Virus record (IMG/VR): IMGVR_UViG_3300020465_000089
Span: 1 to 25,518 of that record
From: a virus
Strand: one strand, 5' to 3'
DNA: 25,518 nt
Position numbers and translations under genes: made by a program
Part shown: positions 21,666 to 25,518 of the stretch, piece by piece
Layout of the letters: each line of letters opens with the position of its first letter
Numbering within the stretch: position 1 is the first letter of the stretch
The notes under the pieces: generated by a model
What the model was told of the DNA's origin: nothing
The model's input: only the letters and a program-made list of their open reading frames with translations
Database searches by the model: none

Positions 21666-24600
21666 TGTTGTAATTTGCAGATCTTAATGGGTTGATCCTT
21701 TCAATAATGGCTGAGGTGGTTATACCAACCAAACCATCACTATTTCCAGCATATGAATTAAATGTTCTAGCAGATGCTCTAGGTGCAGTGACTATTCTGC
21801 CCCAACTATACTCTCCAAAGAACTCACTGTGTCCAAGTCCAGATAATCCATTATAATCTTGAACACTGACTGTTACTTGTGCAACATAGGTCAATCCAAT
21901 TCCTATGCCCATAGTTTGAGCAATAGAAACTTGAGCAACTTCATATACATTATCTATAAATGATGTTCCAATACCCACCACAGTTCCATCTTGATATAGA
22001 GAAGTTACTGAAGCACCTACATTAGAATTAAAGACTGTAAAGTAATATCCAGTTTGTATTCCACTGACAGTAATAGCAGTGCCAACTACATCAGAGTCTC
22101 TGAATAGAGAATCTTTTGGAAGTAGTAAATCAAAAACTATACCAGTAGATGCTACTCCAACAGATGTAGTAGAAATACCAGATATGATTCCAAAATCACC
22201 AGATATATCTACATCCTTGATAGTTTCAAAAGATGTGATAGATTTTGGTTTACCTATCAAAACTGATGGAGCAGCAATGCTGGTGTATGCAAATCCAGTT
22301 GTGGTTCCACCAAAGGAAACAGTAATAGCATTGACAGTTCCAACTCCACTAATAGTAGCAGTTGCTCTAGCACCTTGAGAAGTTGTCAATCCTATTGGAG
22401 TTGTAATAGATACAGATGGTGCTATGGTGTATCCAACACCTGAATTTGTTATATCAAATGAGGTGACTGTTCCAGCAACAGAAACAAAGGCAGTTGCAGA
22501 TGCTCCAACTAAACTATCTTGAGATATGATTCTAATATCATTTTGCGTATCATAATTTTCTTTAGAATTATCAAAGAAGGTTCTAATGTTAGAAACAAAT
22601 ATTACAGTAGATCCAACACCTACAGGTTGAATAATATTTGTAATAGGATATATCAATGGTTCATAATGTGGTCTATCTTTAGTGACAGCCTGACCATCAA
22701 TGAATTTATCTTCAATTTGCTTAGACCAAGTTACAGTTCTTTGGAAACTCTCATTTGTAGTGATACCTGGTCCAGCATACAAATTAGTAGAAACAGTATC
22801 AGATGAATTAACAATAGTAACTGTTCTTTCATTTTCCTCCAAAGAAAAATCTTGATCGTATAATTTTAATTCATCTCCTGCTTTAACTGTTTCTAATATA
22901 TCAACACTGGTAACATCAACAGATCCAGTTCCTTGATAGAATAGAATCTTGGAGGTGTCACCCTCTTTTGGTGCTTCCTTAAAGGTAATAAAACTACCAC
23001 CTTTAAATTCATAACCCTCATTAGGAACTTGAAGAATATCATTAATAAACACTAATATTAAAACTTCAACATCTATATTTGAACCTGGTTGAGCTTGAAT
23101 TGTTTGTTGTGCTCCATTTAGTTTCAATGCAAATGAAACTGTCTTACCATCAAATAAATCATCAAGAGGATCTAATACTTGGAAATCACCAACAGTAAAT
23201 CCAACAAAACTATCACTCACTGTTTCCTGAACAGTTAATTGGAATTCTCTAAACTCAGCAGCACCTGTAGTTGGAATACCAACAGAACCACCAACACCTA
23301 TGGTTAGTTTCTGAGTTTCTCCATAACCATATCCTTGATTTGTAATTTCAAAATCAATAACACTACCACCTAAACCAACAACTACATTTGCTCTAGCTTC
23401 AGATCCCACTCCAGATTGATTTGAAGAATAGAATAAAGGCATATTACTATAAGATAGTGGTTCATCTATTACAACCAATGGAGGATTGGTAGATGTATAA
23501 CCAGTACCAGGATTAGTAATAGCAACACTTACAATATTACCACCACTGATAGCAGCAGTACCAATAAACTCAATATTAGGTGCTGTTGTGCTCAATGTTT
23601 GAACACCAACATTTACCACTGTCTGAATGCCAGATCTATAACCAGAACCACTATTACCAATGCTTATTGAACTAATTGTTCCTAATCCAGAAACAACTGC
23701 AGTACCACCTGCAGCAACTAGTGGTTGATAACCTAGACCCTCTGTAGATCCTACAGAAACAATAACACCACCAAGTGGAACATTAGAACTATTAGGATCA
23801 GATGCTACAGAAGAAATAGATCCTGTAAACTGAATACTGGTAATTCCTACACTTTCTATCAATGTATAATCACCAGGCACAGATACACCACCAGTAAATC
23901 TTTGTGGACCTTGAGCAACTTGATTGACCAATATTAGAGCATTATTTGTAGAGAAACCTGCTACATTGCTTCCTTCAGATTGAAGAGTAAATTCAGTTGT
24001 CAATCCAGTAAAGTTAGCAGAAATATCATCAAATATAAAGTTGCCAGCATATGGTTCATTAGAACTACCAGTAATGCCAGATCTCATAAATGATCTTGCA
24101 CTAAATGTTGAGTGAGTTGCTATTCCAACAAAGTCTCTCTCATCTGGTTCATTAGTTGTTGTTGAAATAGGAGTTAGTCCAACAGGAGCAGTATAGAAAT
24201 TAACAGTGCTATCTACAATATTATAAGCACCATCTACTTTAGTAACCAAAGATCCATTGCTATGAGATGTTACTTGAGTTCCCATCCAAGGTCTAGTAAC
24301 TAGGAGAACATTAGTAGCACCTAATCCAACAGAATTGACCTTCATTATTTCACTACCAAGTTTCAACATATCACCACCAGTTATGGAGGTAATACCTGAT
24401 AACTTGATTTTATCTGTAGTAGAAGATACGTCAGCACTAATAGTTGTAGTTACAGAAGTAGAAACTATTGGTGATTGAATAACATTATCAATACTCAAAA
24501 TACATCTTGAGTTTTGTTTAGATGAAGTAAAGGAATGAGAAGTTCCTACACCTACTGCAGTAATATCCAAATAAGTAGGATTTGTCTTTAATGCATTTTC

Positions 24601-25518
24601 TGCAGAAGTAGCAAATCTAAGAGTGGAGTCATCAACTTTAATAGCAAAGACTTCATCTGGTAATTTGTCAGTAGTACCATAACCTGCTATTGCTTGCTCT
24701 TCAATTATGATAGCAGAAGTTGTTCCAGATCCAGTATATCTGTAATTTAACTTTTCTCCAGTTACAAAGTAGTGATCAGGTATTCTAACTGTATCTTCAA
24801 CTAGATCAACTGTTGTAGTAGCACTACCAACAAAGTCTCTCTTGAATAATGGCAACTGTCTATGCTTAAGTTCAAATGCTCTCTTAACATCAGTCTCAGT
24901 AGCAGTATAAGCACCAAATCCAGTGTCAATAGTAGCATTAGTTAAATCTATCTCAGTAACATCACTTGCTTCATTTACAAGTCTTAAAGCAGCTTGGAAT
25001 ACTCTGACCTGAACATTAGCACTTGCTAGTGGAGTAAATGTAAGATTAGTAAAGTCTCCAGAAATGGCAGCACTGAAATCACCTAAATTAGCACTAGTTT
25101 GATTGATAGCATACTCAGTAACATATGTCTCAGTTCCATCATCAACACATATAACTTCAGATACTTGATATTGACTATTGGTAGTATCTTCAACACTTAC
25201 AATATAATAAGCACCATTGAAGGTTTCAGATTCATATGATGCTACTGTAGTTGCAGATGGAGATCCACTAGCAGATATAGAAGTAAATTTTGAATCTAAT
25301 TGAGAAGTATTTAATGATGTAGTTCCAATGCCAGCAGATGATGCATTTCCAAAATCTATATGAACAGTATTAGCAACATATGTGCTTGCAGTGCTCACTG
25401 TTGGATGTAGATCTAAATTAACTCTACCACCAGCGATGTATGCACTATAAGTTCCAAGACCAGGTTCACCAGATGCACTACCAACATTTGATGTTGTTAA
25501 TTGTCCATACTCTACTAA
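21661..25518 (-). CDS. Large baseplate-region structural protein, gp7 position (3' part, at least 1285 aa)
   Basis: The frame is open to the window edge, so the true start lies beyond base 25518. The GTG at 25398-25396 is in frame but is internal: 40 further codons upstream (for example GTYSAYIAGGRVNLDLHP) are open and of the same character. The protein is rich in G, T, V, I and S, with no catalytic motif. It contains the DD-TEY module (residues about 59-138 from the GTG), the E-I-M-V/SH module (about 324-389) and five G-x-G-Y repeats (about 583, 626, 679, 979, 1022). It ends FFGEYSWGRI, then a basic RINPLRSANYNT tail. It directly precedes gp8, the position of the large wedge protein gp7 (about 1032 residues in T4). 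I see no clear gp7 signature, so that role is inferred from position and size only. Confidence 0.85.
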   Translation of the reverse strand, partial: LVEYGQLTTSNVGSASGEPGLGTYSAYIAGGRVNLDLHPTVSTASTYVANTVHIDFGNASSAGIGTTSLNTSQLDSKFTSISASGSPSATTVASYESETFNGAYYIVSVEDTTNSQYQVSEVICVDDGTETYVTEYAINQTSANLGDFSAAISGDFTNLTFTPLASANVQVRVFQAALRLVNEASDVTEIDLTNATIDTGFGAYTATETDVKRAFELKHRQLPLFKRDFVGSATTTVDLVEDTVRIPDHYFVTGEKLNYRYTGSGTTSAIIIEEQAIAGYGTTDKLPDEVFAIKVDDSTLRFATSAENALKTNPTYLDITAVGVGTSHSFTSSKQNSRCILSIDNVIQSPIVSTSVTTTISADVSSTTDKIKLSGITSITGGDMLKLGSEIMKVNSVGLGATNVLLVTRPWMGTQVTSHSNGSLVTKVDGAYNIVDSTVNFYTAPVGLTPISTTTNEPDERDFVGIATHSTFSARSFMRSGITGSSNEPYAGNFIFDDISANFTGLTTEFTLQSEGSNVAGFSTNNALILVNQVAQGPQRFTGGVSVPGDYTLIESVGITSIQFTGSISSVASDPNSSNVPLGGVIVSVGSTEGLGYQPLVAAGGTAVVSGLGTISSISIGNSGSGYRSGIQTVVNVGVQTLSTTAPNIEFIGTAAISGGNIVSVAITNPGTGYTSTNPPLVVIDEPLSYSNMPLFYSSNQSGVGSEARANVVVGLGGSVIDFEITNQGYGYGETQKLTIGVGGSVGIPTTGAAEFREFQLTVQETVSDSFVGFTVGDFQVLDPLDDLFDGKTVSFALKLNGAQQTIQAQPGSNIDVEVLILVFINDILQVPNEGYEFKGGSFITFKEAPKEGDTSKILFYQGTGSVDVTSVDILETVKAGDELKLYDQDFSLEENERTVTIVNSSDTVSTNLYAGPGITTNESFQRTVTWSKQIEDKFIDGQAVTKDRPHYEPLIYPITNIIQPVGVGSTVIFVSNIRTFFDNSKENYDTQNDIRIISQDSLVGASATAFVSVAGTVTSFDITNSGVGYTIAPSVSITTPIGLTTSQGARATATISGVGTVNAITVSFGGTTTGFAYTSIAAPSVLIGKPKSITSFETIKDVDISGDFGIISGISTTSVGVASTGIVFDLLLPKDSLFRDSDVVGTAITVSGIQTGYYFTVFNSNVGASVTSLYQDGTVVGIGTSFIDNVYEVAQVSIAQTMGIGIGLTYVAQVTVSVQDYNGLSGLGHSEFFGEYSWGRIVTAPRASARTFNSYAGNSDGLVGITTSAIIERINPLRSANYNT
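22320..22470 (-). repeat. G-V-G-Y-T repeats, C-terminal part of the 1285-aa protein
   Basis: Two units: DITNSGVGYTIAPSVSITTP, and a looser one, SFGGTTTGFAYTSIAAPSVL. The A-P-S-V after the aromatic residue matches the gp14 units. Confidence 0.55.
23300..23670 (-). repeat. G-S-G-Y repeats, middle of the 1285-aa protein
   Basis: Three units: GNSGSGYRSGIQTVVNVG, TNPGTGYTSTNPPLVVIDEP and TNQGYGYGETQKLTIGVG. Each is preceded by a strand ending in (S/A/F)-(I)-(T/G)-N and separated from the next by 40-55 residues. Confidence 0.6.
24230..24425 (-). repeat. E-I-M-V/SH module in the 1285-aa protein
   Basis: The segment TTDKIKLSGITSI, DMLKLGSEIMKVNSVGLGAT, NVLLVTRPWMGTQVTSHSNG, SLVTKVDG parallels the gp15 and 2643-aa modules. 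They share the G-S/D-Q-E-E, M/L-V, R and SH positions. Confidence 0.6.
24985..25222 (-). repeat. DD..TYxTEY..IN module in the 1285-aa protein
   Basis: AYYIVSVEDTTNSQYQVSEV, then ICVDDGTETYVTEYAINQ, ending in ANVQVRVFQAAL. It aligns with the C-terminal 75 residues of the 645-aa protein (5860-6090). Confidence 0.55.

Noticed and set aside
1-25518. Search by eye for tRNA genes, CRISPR arrays, insertion sequences, integrases and photosynthesis-type host genes
   Set aside because: None was seen. Noncoding gaps are under 80 bases and do not hold cloverleaf or regularly spaced repeats, and all genes read as virion or packaging functions or small unknowns.

Overview
This window is part of the late (virion morphogenesis) region of a marine T4-like myovirus, most like the cyanophages of Prochlorococcus and Synechococcus. 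A pelagiphage of the same broad group is not excluded. The DNA is visibly AT-rich. All convincing genes lie on the minus strand, so transcription runs from base 25518 to base 1. The gene order is T4-like: a large protein in the gp7 position, gp8, a giant structural protein, two small proteins, gp13, gp14, gp15, gp16, an unassigned virion-type protein, two small proteins, gp17, a small CxxC protein, gp18, gp19 and gp20. Assignments rest on reading the translated proteins and on synteny; no database search was run.

Region by region (transcription order). 25518-20071: the baseplate wedge, with a protein of at least 1285 residues (5' end outside the window) and gp8. 20064-12133: one 2643-residue protein whose N-terminus looks like the DUF4815 family of cyanophage structural proteins. 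It sits where T4 has genes 9, 10, 11, 12 and wac. 12131-11540: two small proteins. 11512-7835: the neck and tail-completion proteins gp13, gp14 and gp15, then the small terminase gp16. 7792-5481: a 645-residue coiled-coil and beta-repeat protein, an 81-residue protein, and a 48-residue reading frame overlapping it. 5471-3538: the large terminase gp17 and a 76-residue zinc-knuckle-like protein. 3459-1: tail sheath gp18, tail tube gp19 and the N-terminal 206 residues of portal gp20.

The products together form the contractile tail (gp19 tube, gp18 sheath), its baseplate (gp8 and the two giant proteins), the neck joining it to the head (gp13, gp14, gp15), the DNA packaging motor (gp16, gp17) and its docking portal (gp20). 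Intergenic gaps are all under 80 bases. Eight of them carry a motif matching the T4-type late promoter core (TAAATA preceded by A or C). In six cases the motif overlaps the stop codon of the gene before it.

The most interesting structure is modular. At least four short beta-rich modules recur among otherwise unrelated virion proteins (gp8, gp14, gp15, the 2643-residue protein, the 1285-residue protein and the 645-residue protein), which suggests that surface domains are shuffled within one genome. Other points of interest are a hairpin that appears to bridge a distant Shine-Dalgarno sequence and a start codon at 5824-5850, a hidden 48-residue coding frame just before gp17, and a pair of mutually exclusive hairpins in the same place. 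No tRNA, CRISPR array, insertion sequence, integrase or host metabolic gene was seen.
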